This document shows, piece by piece, positions 1 through 5,016 of a DNA stretch of 5,016 nucleotides. Numbering within the stretch: position 1 is the first letter of the stretch; each line of letters starts with the position of its first letter. The position numbers and the translations under genes are program-made. A model generated the notes under the pieces. The model saw only the letters and a list, made by a program, of their open reading frames with translations, was not told the DNA's origin and searched no databases. The stretch covers positions 1 through 5,016 of the forward strand of contig JAQBUJ010000301.1 of NCBI GenBank assembly GCA_027623845.1. Direction: 5' to 3'. This DNA comes from Pseudomonadota bacterium (lineage in GTDB: Bacteria > Pseudomonadota > Alphaproteobacteria > Thalassobaculales > Thalassobaculaceae).

Positions 1-1057
1 TTCGCTCCGGCTTGAGGACCAGCCCTTCGGCGAGGATGCGCACACGCTCCAAGGTGTCGCCCATCAACGTGCAGACCTGATTTTGCGCGTGCCGCATCAT
101 CAGTGAGGTTTGTCGGTTCGCCTCGTGTTCGGTCATCACCGTTTCCAGCGCCAGGGGCACCATCGTTCGGATCTGCGCCGCATAGGCCATGATGTCCTGG
201 GAGAGATGCGGGTTGCGTTTTTGGGGCATGGTGCTGCTGCCGACGGTACCGGGGGAGATCGGCTCCTCGACCTCGCCGAATTCCTGCTTCATGCCGGTAT
301 AGATCTCGTTGGCGAATTTGCCGCAGGTCGCCGCCAATAGGGCCAGCAGCATCACATGCTCGGCCAGATGATCCATGATGCTGCGCGCCGGCACCGGCAT
401 TGCCGGCATGTCGAGATGGGCGGCCATCCGCGCCTGCACCTTCAGGCCTTGATCACCGAAGGAGGCGACCGTGCCGGCGGCGCCGCCTAACAGCGCCTGG
501 AAAACCCGCGGCTCGCACGCTCTGAGACGTTCCACATGGCGGGCGAACTCATCGATCCAGATCGCAACCTTGAGGCCATAAGTTGCTGGCACCGCGTGCT
601 GACCGTGGGTGCGGCCCGGTAGCGCCATGTCCTTGGAGCGTTCCGCCAGATCGGCGAGCGGTCGCAGAATAGCGCTGATCTGGCCGAGGAAAACCCGGTG
701 CGCTTTCCTGAGTTGCAGTAGATCTCCGGTCTGGGTGATGTTTTGGGTGGTGGCGCCCCAGTGCACATAGTTGCCGGCGTCGCCGTCGCAAAGTCGCGCC
801 AACTCCCAGACCAACGGCACCAGCGTGTGGGCGGTGCGGGTAAAGCCCTCGGTGAGGCGTTCGCGATCGAACAACTGGAGATCGCATTTACGGACAATTT
901 CTTCGGCTGCTGGCGCTGGGATCATCCCAAGTTCCGCCTCCGCCTTGGCCAATGCCGCTTCGACGTCGAGCCAAGCCTGCCAGCGGGCGTCCTGGGTGAA
1001 CAATACCGCCACACCGGGATCGGGGACCCGCAACGATGTTGGGTTGCCTTGCTGCAT
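1..1057 (-). CDS. Fumarase/adenylosuccinate lyase superfamily lyase (C-terminus beyond window)
   Basis: The frame is open for 352 codons from ATG at 1057 to the window edge, so the gene is 3'-truncated by the window, not broken. Family members are usually about 450 residues, so roughly 100 C-terminal residues are missing. The superfamily signature is at residues 273-283 (GSSTMPQKRNP), the flexible loop whose serine (274 or 275) is the expected catalytic base. Two further conserved blocks are HWGATTQN (99-106) and GRTHGQHAVP (148-157). These enzymes are cytosolic homotetramers that eliminate across a C-N or C-O bond, often releasing fumarate; the PcaB branch instead lactonises carboxymuconate. 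The N-terminus and HWGAT block look closer to PcaB-like and 'adenylosuccinate lyase family' paralogues than to housekeeping PurB, and the neighbours are not purine genes, so I give no symbol. The start is fixed by an in-frame stop at 1126-1124 (the MaoC stop) with no other ATG between. AAGGA lies about 14 bases upstream, a rather long spacing. Substrate unknown. Confidence 0.93.
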   Translation of the reverse strand, partial: MQQGNPTSLRVPDPGVAVLFTQDARWQAWLDVEAALAKAEAELGMIPAPAAEEIVRKCDLQLFDRERLTEGFTRTAHTLVPLVWELARLCDGDAGNYVHWGATTQNITQTGDLLQLRKAHRVFLGQISAILRPLADLAERSKDMALPGRTHGQHAVPATYGLKVAIWIDEFARHVERLRACEPRVFQALLGGAAGTVASFGDQGLKVQARMAAHLDMPAMPVPARSIMDHLAEHVMLLALLAATCGKFANEIYTGMKQEFGEVEEPISPGTVGSSTMPQKRNPHLSQDIMAYAAQIRTMVPLALETVMTEHEANRQTSLMMRHAQNQVCTLMGDTLERVRILAEGLVLKPER

Positions 1058-1080
1058 GGTGTTGTTCCCCGTCCTTAAAG

Positions 1081-1098
1081 GCGTTGCTGGTTCAACGC
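1081..1098. repeat. Small inverted repeat between the two minus-strand genes
   Basis: GCGTTG and CAACGC form a perfect 6-bp stem around a 6-base loop, in the 66-base gap between the MaoC-like gene and the lyase. In the minus-strand transcript it is followed by CTTTAAGG, not a run of U, so it is not a convincing intrinsic terminator. It ends just before the AAGGA that may serve as the lyase ribosome binding site, so it could influence translation or mRNA stability. A 6-bp stem can occur by chance. Confidence 0.35.
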
Positions 1099-1123
1099 TG
1101 GGATTATCCCGGTTGCCGAATGA

Positions 1124-1594
1124 TTATGCCCGATCCGGATGGCGTTTACGCAGCAACATCCTGATTTTCCCGTCCATGCACAACTCTTCGCGTTGATTAT
1201 GCACGGTGGAGCGTAAAACGATGACCCCGGTGGTGCGCCCCGGCTCCAAGCCAATGGTTTCAAGTTGCGGATAGGTGGTGTCGCCGCGAAACACTGGTTT
1301 GCCGAAACTCGCCTCCAGGCCAACGATCCCCATGATCGACTCCTCGATCATGAAGGGAAGGTCTCCGGCCCCCGGCGCGGCCTGGATCAGCACGTGCATG
1401 CCATGGGCCAGCAGATCCGGATAGCCATGTTCGCGGCAAAACTCGGTATCATAGTGGATCGGATGGTTGTCGCCGCTGGCCGCCTGAAACGCCGCAAAAA
1501 TGCCGGAAGTCTGGGTGCGTGACGCAATGTAAAAAGTCTCTCCGATCTCAAAATCCTCGAAATAGCGTTGGTCCTCGAATTTTCTACGTTGCAT
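1124..1594 (-). CDS. MaoC-like acyl dehydratase/hydratase (single hotdog domain)
   Basis: The product has 156 residues, the usual size for a single-hotdog MaoC protein. Such enzymes typically add or remove water across an enoyl thioester (usually CoA) in the cytosol. The hydratase motif is SGDNHPIHYD at residues 40-49: Asp42 and His47 have the Asp-x4-His spacing of the (R)-specific enoyl-CoA hydratase catalytic pair. The canonical motif is GDxNPxH; here the Asn position is His44, which I believe is common in this subgroup. Residues 61-66 (LLAHGM) match the conserved helix after the motif, and 119-133 (GRTTGVIVLRSTVHN) looks like the late strand region of the fold. The start is well supported: GGGAGAAG at 1606-1599 places GGAG 7 bases before ATG. 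It precedes the lyase by 66 bases in the same direction, so co-transcription is likely. The acyl substrate is unknown, and a non-CoA substrate is possible. Confidence 0.92.
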   Translation of the reverse strand: MQRRKFEDQRYFEDFEIGETFYIASRTQTSGIFAAFQAASGDNHPIHYDTEFCREHGYPDLLAHGMHVLIQAAPGAGDLPFMIEESIMGIVGLEASFGKPVFRGDTTYPQLETIGLEPGRTTGVIVLRSTVHNQREELCMDGKIRMLLRKRHPDRA

Positions 1595-1767
1595 CAGGCT
1601 TCTCCCGGTCGGGTCATCGCACTATGCCGCCATACAACCGAGCGGCGGGCCGGTGTGCAATCCTGAACACGATGAAATCGCTCGCTGGATCAGATCCGGT
1701 CGATTAGTGAATGGGCCGGAGGCTATGCCCAGGTTATCCTGGAACGCGCAAATCGAAGGAAGCCGCC
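1595..1767. promoter_or_regulatory. Divergent intergenic region between MaoC-like and epoxide hydrolase genes
   Basis: These 173 bases separate the starts of two oppositely directed transcription units, so they must hold both promoters unless transcription enters from elsewhere. I find no convincing -35/-10 pair in either direction, so this assignment rests on layout. It holds the Shine-Dalgarno sites of both flanking genes (1606-1599 on minus, 1755-1760 on plus) and a short palindrome at 1687-1697. A 7-codon minus-strand ORF (ATG at 1618-1616) ends with a TGA that overlaps the MaoC ATG; it is probably chance. No regulator gene adjoins in the window. Confidence 0.5.
1687..1697. repeat. Short palindrome GGATC-A-GATCC in the divergent region, possible operator
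   Basis: A perfect 5-bp inverted repeat flanks a single central base, near the middle of the divergent intergenic region (71 bases before the plus-strand ATG, 93 before the minus-strand ATG). The position suits an operator controlling both directions, but the half-sites are short and the flanks do not extend the symmetry. Each half also contains a GATC site. Function is inferred only. Confidence 0.25.
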
Positions 1768-2901
1768 ATGGCCGAGATCCGACCCTTTAAAATCGCCGCC
1801 CCGGATGCGGATCTAACCGATTTGCGCCGCCGCATTCTGGCGACCCGCTGGCCCGAGGCCGAGGTGGTTGATGATTGGTCGCAAGGTATCCCTCTGGCCT
1901 ATGTACAGGAGTTGGCGGCGTATTGGACCGATGGCTATGACTGGCGGACCCGCGAGGCGGCGCTCAATCGGTTCGATCAATTCATCACTGAGATCGACGG
2001 CGTTGATATTCACTTCATTCACCAGCGCTCGCCCCACGCGGATGCCATGCCGCTGATCATGACCCATGGTTGGCCGGGCTCGATCGTTGAATTTCACAAG
2101 GTTATCGAGCCGCTGAGCAATCCAACGGCCCATGGTGGTAAGGCAGAGGACGCCTTCCATGTCATTTGTCCGACCTTGCCGGGCTATGGGTTTTCCGGCA
2201 AGCCGACCCAATCGGGGTGGGGGATCGAGAGGATCGCCAAGACCTGGGCGGCGCTGATGGAACGCCTTGGCTATGATCGCTTTGGCGCCCAGGGCGGCGA
2301 TTGGGGGGCTGCGGTCACCACCCAGATCGGCCGTGACGGCGGGCAATGCGCGGCAATCCACCTGAATATGCCGCTGGCCAATCCAACGGCGCAGAGCCGG
2401 GACAATCCGAGCGACGACGATCGCGCGGCCCTGGCGGCGTTCAATCACTATCGGGATTGGGATAGTGGATATTCGAAACAACAAAGCACCCGTCCGCAGA
2501 CCTTGGGCTATGGGCTGGTTGATTCTCCGGTGGGGCAGCTGGCCTGGATCATGGAGAAGTTCTGGGCCTGGACCGATTGTGACGGCCACCCGGAGAATGC
2601 GCTTGGCCGTGATGAGATGCTGGATAACGTGATGCTGTATTGGCTGACCGCGTCGGCGGCGTCATCAGCCCGGCTGTATTGGGAAAGTTTCGGGAAGATC
2701 CGCGGCAAGGGCCGGGTCGACGTGCCGACCGGTGTTGCCTCGTTTCCCAAGGAAATCATTCGCGCGCCGCGCAGTTGGTGCGAGGTTGACTATAACATCA
2801 CCCATTGGACAACGATGGAGCGCGGCGGCCATTTCGCCGCCTTTGAGCAACCCGAGGCGTTCACTGAGGACGTCAGGACCTTCTTCGCCACCATTCGCTA
2901 A
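1768..2901 (+). CDS. Epoxide hydrolase, EHN/microsomal-type alpha/beta hydrolase
   Basis: The 377-residue product hydrolyses an epoxide to a vicinal diol through a covalent ester intermediate. Residues 1-110 look like the N-terminal EHN domain (IRPFKIAAPDADLTDLRRRI near the start). HGWPGS at 100-105 is the oxyanion-hole loop. GGDWG at 176-180 carries the nucleophile Asp178. The cap segment from 234 (GYSKQQSTRPQT, then GLVDSPVGQLAWIMEKF) matches the microsomal and juvenile-hormone epoxide hydrolase pattern, giving Tyr235 and Tyr304 (ARLYWE) as the likely ring-opening tyrosines. Glu329 (FPKEI) and His355 (RGGHFAAFEQPE) complete the triad, so the enzyme looks intact. The ATG at 1768 is preferred because GAAGGA at 1755-1760 lies 7 bases upstream; an in-frame ATG at 1711 adds 19 residues but has no good ribosome binding site and falls outside the family's N-terminus. 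No signal peptide or N-terminal membrane anchor is seen, so it is probably soluble. The next gene follows after 32 bases, implying an operon. Substrate unknown. Confidence 0.95.
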   Translation: MAEIRPFKIAAPDADLTDLRRRILATRWPEAEVVDDWSQGIPLAYVQELAAYWTDGYDWRTREAALNRFDQFITEIDGVDIHFIHQRSPHADAMPLIMTHGWPGSIVEFHKVIEPLSNPTAHGGKAEDAFHVICPTLPGYGFSGKPTQSGWGIERIAKTWAALMERLGYDRFGAQGGDWGAAVTTQIGRDGGQCAAIHLNMPLANPTAQSRDNPSDDDRAALAAFNHYRDWDSGYSKQQSTRPQTLGYGLVDSPVGQLAWIMEKFWAWTDCDGHPENALGRDEMLDNVMLYWLTASAASSARLYWESFGKIRGKGRVDVPTGVASFPKEIIRAPRSWCEVDYNITHWTTMERGGHFAAFEQPEAFTEDVRTFFATIR

Positions 2902-2933
2902 ACGCGGCCCTTTTCACCAACCAGGAGATATTC

Positions 2934-3569
2934 ATGACCGGTACAGGCGCACTCGCGGTTTGGAACAATCGCCTTAAGCAATCCGAGGCCAACTACGAAA
3001 GCTGGTACCAGGGTGAGCATTTGCCGGAACGCCTGGGGATTCCCGGTTTCGTGCGCGGTCGGCGCTATCAGGCGGTGGCCGGCGATCTTGAATTCTTCAC
3101 CTGGTATGAGGTCGAGTCGCCGGCGACCCTTCGTTCCGAGGCCTACAAGAAATGTTTGGCCAATCCGACGCCCTGGACCCAGGAAATGATGTCCGGCATC
3201 TTCACCGATGCAAGCCGGACCGTGTGCCGGCGCGAGGTTTTGTCCGGCGAGGTCTTCGGTGCGGCCGCAGTGGCCGTTAGGTTCCTCGGCTCCGTTGATG
3301 AAGCGGCGGCGCGAAGCGGGGTGGATGGAACCGAGGACCCCGCCGTGTTGGTCCGCGCCGAGCTTTGGATGTCCGACGAAGTTCCAGGCGAAGGCGCGAT
3401 GGCGGAAGAGGCGATCCGTGGCCCTGACGCCAAGATCGCCGGTTGCCTGCTGTTGGAATTTTTACGCGAAGACGAGGCTTTGGCGGCGGCGGAGCGGATG
3501 CGGGCGAAATTCAGCGGCGCCGCGATCGGGGTTTATCGATTGTTATGTGAACGCGGCCGGCCCGACTGA
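2934..3569 (+). CDS. EthD/Dabb-like protein, probably two tandem ferredoxin-like domains
   Basis: The product has 211 residues. Residues 1-100 resemble a dimeric alpha/beta-barrel (EthD/Dabb) unit: an opening strand (GALAVWNN, 5-12), a helix with YESWYQGEHLPERLGIPGF (21-39), then RGRRYQA (41-47) and a strand LEFFTWYEVES (52-62). The 'WY..EH.PER...PGF..GRRY' pattern is typical of small uncharacterised proteins in catabolic clusters. Residues 108-206 look like a second, more divergent copy: strand AAVAVRF, strand AVLVRAELWM, strand GCLLLEFL, helix ALAAAERMRAKF, strand GVYRLLCE. The two halves could pack as one barrel within a monomer. Known relatives include helper proteins and small mono-oxygenase or decarboxylase-type enzymes, but I cannot assign a reaction. 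The start is supported by AGGAGA at 2923-2928, 5 bases before ATG. It lies 32 bases after the epoxide hydrolase, so the two are probably co-transcribed. No signal peptide is visible. The gene is confident; the fold is inferred by pattern. Confidence 0.88.
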   Translation: MTGTGALAVWNNRLKQSEANYESWYQGEHLPERLGIPGFVRGRRYQAVAGDLEFFTWYEVESPATLRSEAYKKCLANPTPWTQEMMSGIFTDASRTVCRREVLSGEVFGAAAVAVRFLGSVDEAAARSGVDGTEDPAVLVRAELWMSDEVPGEGAMAEEAIRGPDAKIAGCLLLEFLREDEALAAAERMRAKFSGAAIGVYRLLCERGRPD

Positions 3570-3744
3570 TCAGCGCTTCGATCGCCATCCGTCACCGGTT
3601 ACCTGCTGCTGTCGTCGCGGCGGGCGCTCGACGGCGCGGCGTGCACGGCTTAAACTTGAGGCTCGATGCTGGTTTTAATCGTGCGACTGGTGGAATGGTT
3701 CTCGAACCCCTGCCATCGCGCGGCAAAATAGACAGGTGAAGCTC
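3570..3744 (+). other. Intergenic gap before the oxygenase gene
   Basis: I see no gene in these 175 bases. They hold the weak promoter candidate described separately, an 8-bp palindrome CGTGCACG (3640-3647) and a small inverted repeat GGTTC-TC-GAACC (3697-3708). No hairpin followed by a T-run was found, so a terminator after the EthD/Dabb-like gene is not shown. The gap is long compared with the 32-base spacing upstream, so the oxygenase may have its own promoter. Confidence 0.5.
3650..3679 (+). promoter_or_regulatory. Weak sigma70-like promoter candidate upstream of the oxygenase gene
   Basis: TTAAAC (3650-3655) and TTTAAT (3674-3679) are separated by 18 bases. The -10 matches TATAAT at 5 of 6 positions, the -35 matches TTGACA at only 3 of 6. 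It would leave a leader of about 60 bases before ATG 3745. The stretch is A/T-richer than its surroundings. Prediction only. Confidence 0.25.
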
Positions 3745-4587
3745 ATGGCCCTGGCGATGCAGAGTATTTCAGAGATCTATGCGCAGGACGGTTTCGTTTT
3801 TCCTGTTGACGCGGTGAGTGAGGCTGAGGCCCGCGCGATCCGCGCCGATCTGGAGGCCGCCGAAGCCGAGATGGCGGATGATCCTGAAAAGCTGGGGCTG
3901 GTGCGCTCCTATCCCGACCGACTGCTGCCGTCTTTTGATCGGCTGACCCGCAACCAAAACCTGATCGACGCGGTGACGCCGATCCTGGGGCCGGATCTGA
4001 TGGTTTGGAGCTCTGGGTTGTTCATCAAGGAAGCAAACACGACGCATATCGTCACCTGGCACCAGGATCTGACCTATTGGGGCCTCGATGAGGCGGAAGA
4101 GGTCACCGCCTGGGTGGCGCTCTCACCGTCGAACATCGCCAGCGGTTGCATGCGCTTCGTGCCCGGCAGTCATGCTAATCAACTGGTGCCGCATGTCGAT
4201 ACTTTCGACAAGAATAACCTGCTGTCGCGCGGCCAGGAGGTCGCGGTGGCGGTTGATGACGGTGAAGGCGTGAACGTCGTTTTGAAAACCGGCCAGGCGT
4301 CACTGCATCACGGTCATCTGATCCATTCCTCCGGCCCGAACGGGACGGATGATCGACGGATTGGCGTCGCGGTCCGCTATATCAGGCCATCGATGAAGCA
4401 GCGTAGCGGCGACCGCTCGCTCGTGGGCTTGGTCAGCGGCGAGGACACGCACGGCAATTTCAAGGTTGCCGGCCCGCCCAGCGGCTGGCTGACCGACGAG
4501 GATTTCGAGCTTTGCCGGCAGGATTCTGTCATCAAACGCCGCGTGCTCTATGAGGGCGCGGAAACCGTCAAGGGGCAGCGATACTAG
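3745..4587 (+). CDS. Phytanoyl-CoA dioxygenase (PhyH) family Fe(II)/2-oxoglutarate oxygenase
   Basis: The 280-residue product is a cytosolic non-haem iron oxygenase of the PhyH family, which couples 2-oxoglutarate decarboxylation to C-H oxidation, usually hydroxylation. The facial triad is visible: His106 and Asp108 in WHQD (105-108), and distal His194 in HLIHSSGPN (191-199). Arg205 (DDRRIGVAVRY) is 11 residues after the distal His, as in human PHYH, and should bind the 2-oxoglutarate carboxylate. MRFVPGSH (136-143) is the conserved strand-turn of the fold. An Asp in HxD argues against the SyrB2-type halogenases, which have Ala or Gly there. The N-terminus (YAQDGFVFP, 12-20) is the usual opening helix and strand. 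I prefer ATG 3745: AGGTGA at 3734-3739 lies 5 bases before it. GTG 3736 adds three residues but lacks a ribosome binding site; ATG 3757 is also possible. It is 175 bases after the EthD/Dabb-like gene, so it may be in the same unit or have its own promoter. Substrate unknown. Confidence 0.94.
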   Translation: MALAMQSISEIYAQDGFVFPVDAVSEAEARAIRADLEAAEAEMADDPEKLGLVRSYPDRLLPSFDRLTRNQNLIDAVTPILGPDLMVWSSGLFIKEANTTHIVTWHQDLTYWGLDEAEEVTAWVALSPSNIASGCMRFVPGSHANQLVPHVDTFDKNNLLSRGQEVAVAVDDGEGVNVVLKTGQASLHHGHLIHSSGPNGTDDRRIGVAVRYIRPSMKQRSGDRSLVGLVSGEDTHGNFKVAGPPSGWLTDEDFELCRQDSVIKRRVLYEGAETVKGQRY

Positions 4588-4917
4588 AGGTGCAACCCCA
4601 TGCTCGGTACAGATGAGACAAACACTCGCTCTATTTTGTATTTGGCCTGAGATTGACCCGGAACGGACATCGAATAAAAAACGCTACATGCCGTCAAGGA
4701 AACCTCGAACGTGGCTATACCCACGAAGAGGCGCCAAGATATCGCCGAGGATCAAACGCCCTCGCGCCACTGTGTGATCTGGCACCACGGGCTTCTCCGA
4801 CACTATCTCGCTTGCTATGATCCATTCCAACGAAACAGACTGGGTGCCCATTTTGGGTGTTTTGGGGGCACTGTTTCCGGAAGAGGTCCGCCACGAAAAT
4901 ATACTGGAGTGAAGGAC
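4588..4917. other. Lower-GC region after the oxygenase gene with no convincing gene
   Basis: This 330-base stretch is visibly less GC-rich than the genes to its left and contains A/T runs such as AATAAAAAA near 4673-4681. Several frames are open but none gives a recognisable protein. A 16-codon ORF (ATG 4600 to TGA 4650) has a weak AGAGG upstream but no other support. The phase of codons starting at 4687 is open on both strands up to the window end (see findings). No clear hairpin plus T-run terminator follows the oxygenase stop. A promoter candidate lies at 4653-4680, and an inverted repeat GTGCCC/GGGCAC lies at 4844-4871. Confidence 0.55.
4653..4680 (+). promoter_or_regulatory. Sigma70-like promoter candidate in the right intergenic region
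   Basis: TTGACC (4653-4658) matches the -35 consensus at 5 of 6 positions. After a 16-base spacer, TAAAAA (4675-4680) matches the -10 at 4 of 6. It faces right and could serve a gene starting at 4918, with a leader of about 230 bases. It stands out because the surrounding sequence is A/T-richer than the rest of the window, which also raises the chance of a random match. Confidence 0.3.
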
Positions 4918-5016
4918 GTGAGTGTTGGAGACGCGCCCATCATTGCGAGGTGGTGTCGCGTAGTTGGTGGAAATTCGCTGGCGGCGCTCTCCGAGCAGGT
5001 GATTGTTGGCCTTGTC
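4918..5016 (+). CDS. Possible start of an unidentified (membrane?) protein, truncated by the window end
   Basis: From GTG 4918 the frame is open for 33 codons to the window edge. GGAG at 4906-4909 lies 8 bases before this GTG, a normal Shine-Dalgarno spacing. The short peptide has basic residues (ARWCR, 9-13) followed by a largely apolar stretch (VVGGNSLAALSEQVIVGLV, 14-32). This resembles the first membrane helix of polysaccharide flippase-type proteins, but 33 residues are far too few to assign a family. An in-frame GTG at 4909 is an alternative start with poorer upstream signal. The same codon phase is also open on the minus strand, so the real gene could run the other way or be absent. 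Confidence 0.3.
   Translation, partial: MSVGDAPIIARWCRVVGGNSLAALSEQVIVGLV

Noticed and set aside
487..897. Shorter minus-strand ORFs in this region as separate genes
   Set aside because: They overlap the continuous lyase frame in other phases; only the frame from 1057 carries the superfamily motifs, and it has no stop or frameshift.
1595..1618. Seven-codon leader peptide overlapping the MaoC start
   Set aside because: ATG...TGA overlapping ATG could suggest translational coupling, but it is very short, has no clear ribosome binding site of its own, and carries no regulatory codon run.
1711..1767. N-terminal extension of the epoxide hydrolase from ATG 1711
   Set aside because: There is no Shine-Dalgarno before 1711, whereas GAAGGA sits 7 bases before 1768; the extra residues do not resemble a signal or anchor.
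1813..2589. Long 258-residue minus-strand ORF opposite the epoxide hydrolase
   Set aside because: The plus-strand frame has a full set of epoxide hydrolase motifs over the same bases; the antisense frame is a by-product of high-GC codon use and shows no recognisable domain.
3208..3678. Plus-strand 156-residue ORF overlapping the EthD/Dabb-like gene and the gap
   Set aside because: It is Arg/Cys-rich without any recognisable domain, lies out of phase in a gene with a good ribosome binding site, and its end in the gap looks non-coding.
3690..3725. tRNA-like T-arm (GGTTCGAG on the minus strand)
   Set aside because: The bases flanking the loop do not form the required T-stem (a G would face an A), and no acceptor, D or anticodon arms are found nearby.
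4550..4777. 75-residue plus-strand ORF overlapping the end of the oxygenase gene
   Set aside because: Its start lies inside the oxygenase in another frame, it has no good ribosome binding site, and its Arg/Pro/Lys-rich translation resembles no family.

Overview
The window looks like a bacterial chromosome segment of high GC content (about 60% by eye). Dense genes, C/G-ending codons, clear Shine-Dalgarno sites and the protein types suggest a proteobacterium, most likely an alphaproteobacterium. That placement is an inference: there is no rRNA, tRNA or marker gene here. I saw no mobile element, CRISPR array or structural RNA.

Layout: the left third is on the minus strand. A single-hotdog MaoC-like dehydratase (1594-1124) is followed by a lyase of the fumarase/adenylosuccinate lyase superfamily (1057 to beyond base 1, so its C-terminus is missing). 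They are 66 bases apart, probably form one operon, and have a small hairpin between them. A 173-base divergent intergenic region (1595-1767) with a short palindrome separates them from plus-strand genes. These are an EHN-type (microsomal-like) epoxide hydrolase (1768-2901), a small protein resembling two tandem EthD/Dabb ferredoxin-like domains (2934-3569), and, after a 175-base gap, a phytanoyl-CoA dioxygenase (PhyH) family Fe(II)/2-oxoglutarate oxygenase (3745-4587). From 4588 to 4917 there is a lower-GC stretch without a convincing gene. A weakly supported GTG start at 4918 may open a membrane protein that leaves the window.

How the genes may work together (inference): all five clear genes encode small-molecule enzymes or enzyme-like folds: oxygenase, epoxide hydrolase, EthD/Dabb-like protein, MaoC hydratase, and a C-N or C-O/C-C lyase. 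This fits an accessory catabolic locus for an unknown organic substrate, with oxygenation and epoxide opening on one strand and hydration and elimination on the other. The catalytic residues of the oxygenase and the epoxide hydrolase are all visible, so these two look functional. No substrate can be named from sequence alone. I found no clear evidence of a wholly new system; the most unusual points are the enzyme combination, the two-repeat EthD/Dabb-like protein, and the unresolved right end, where the same codon phase is open on both strands.
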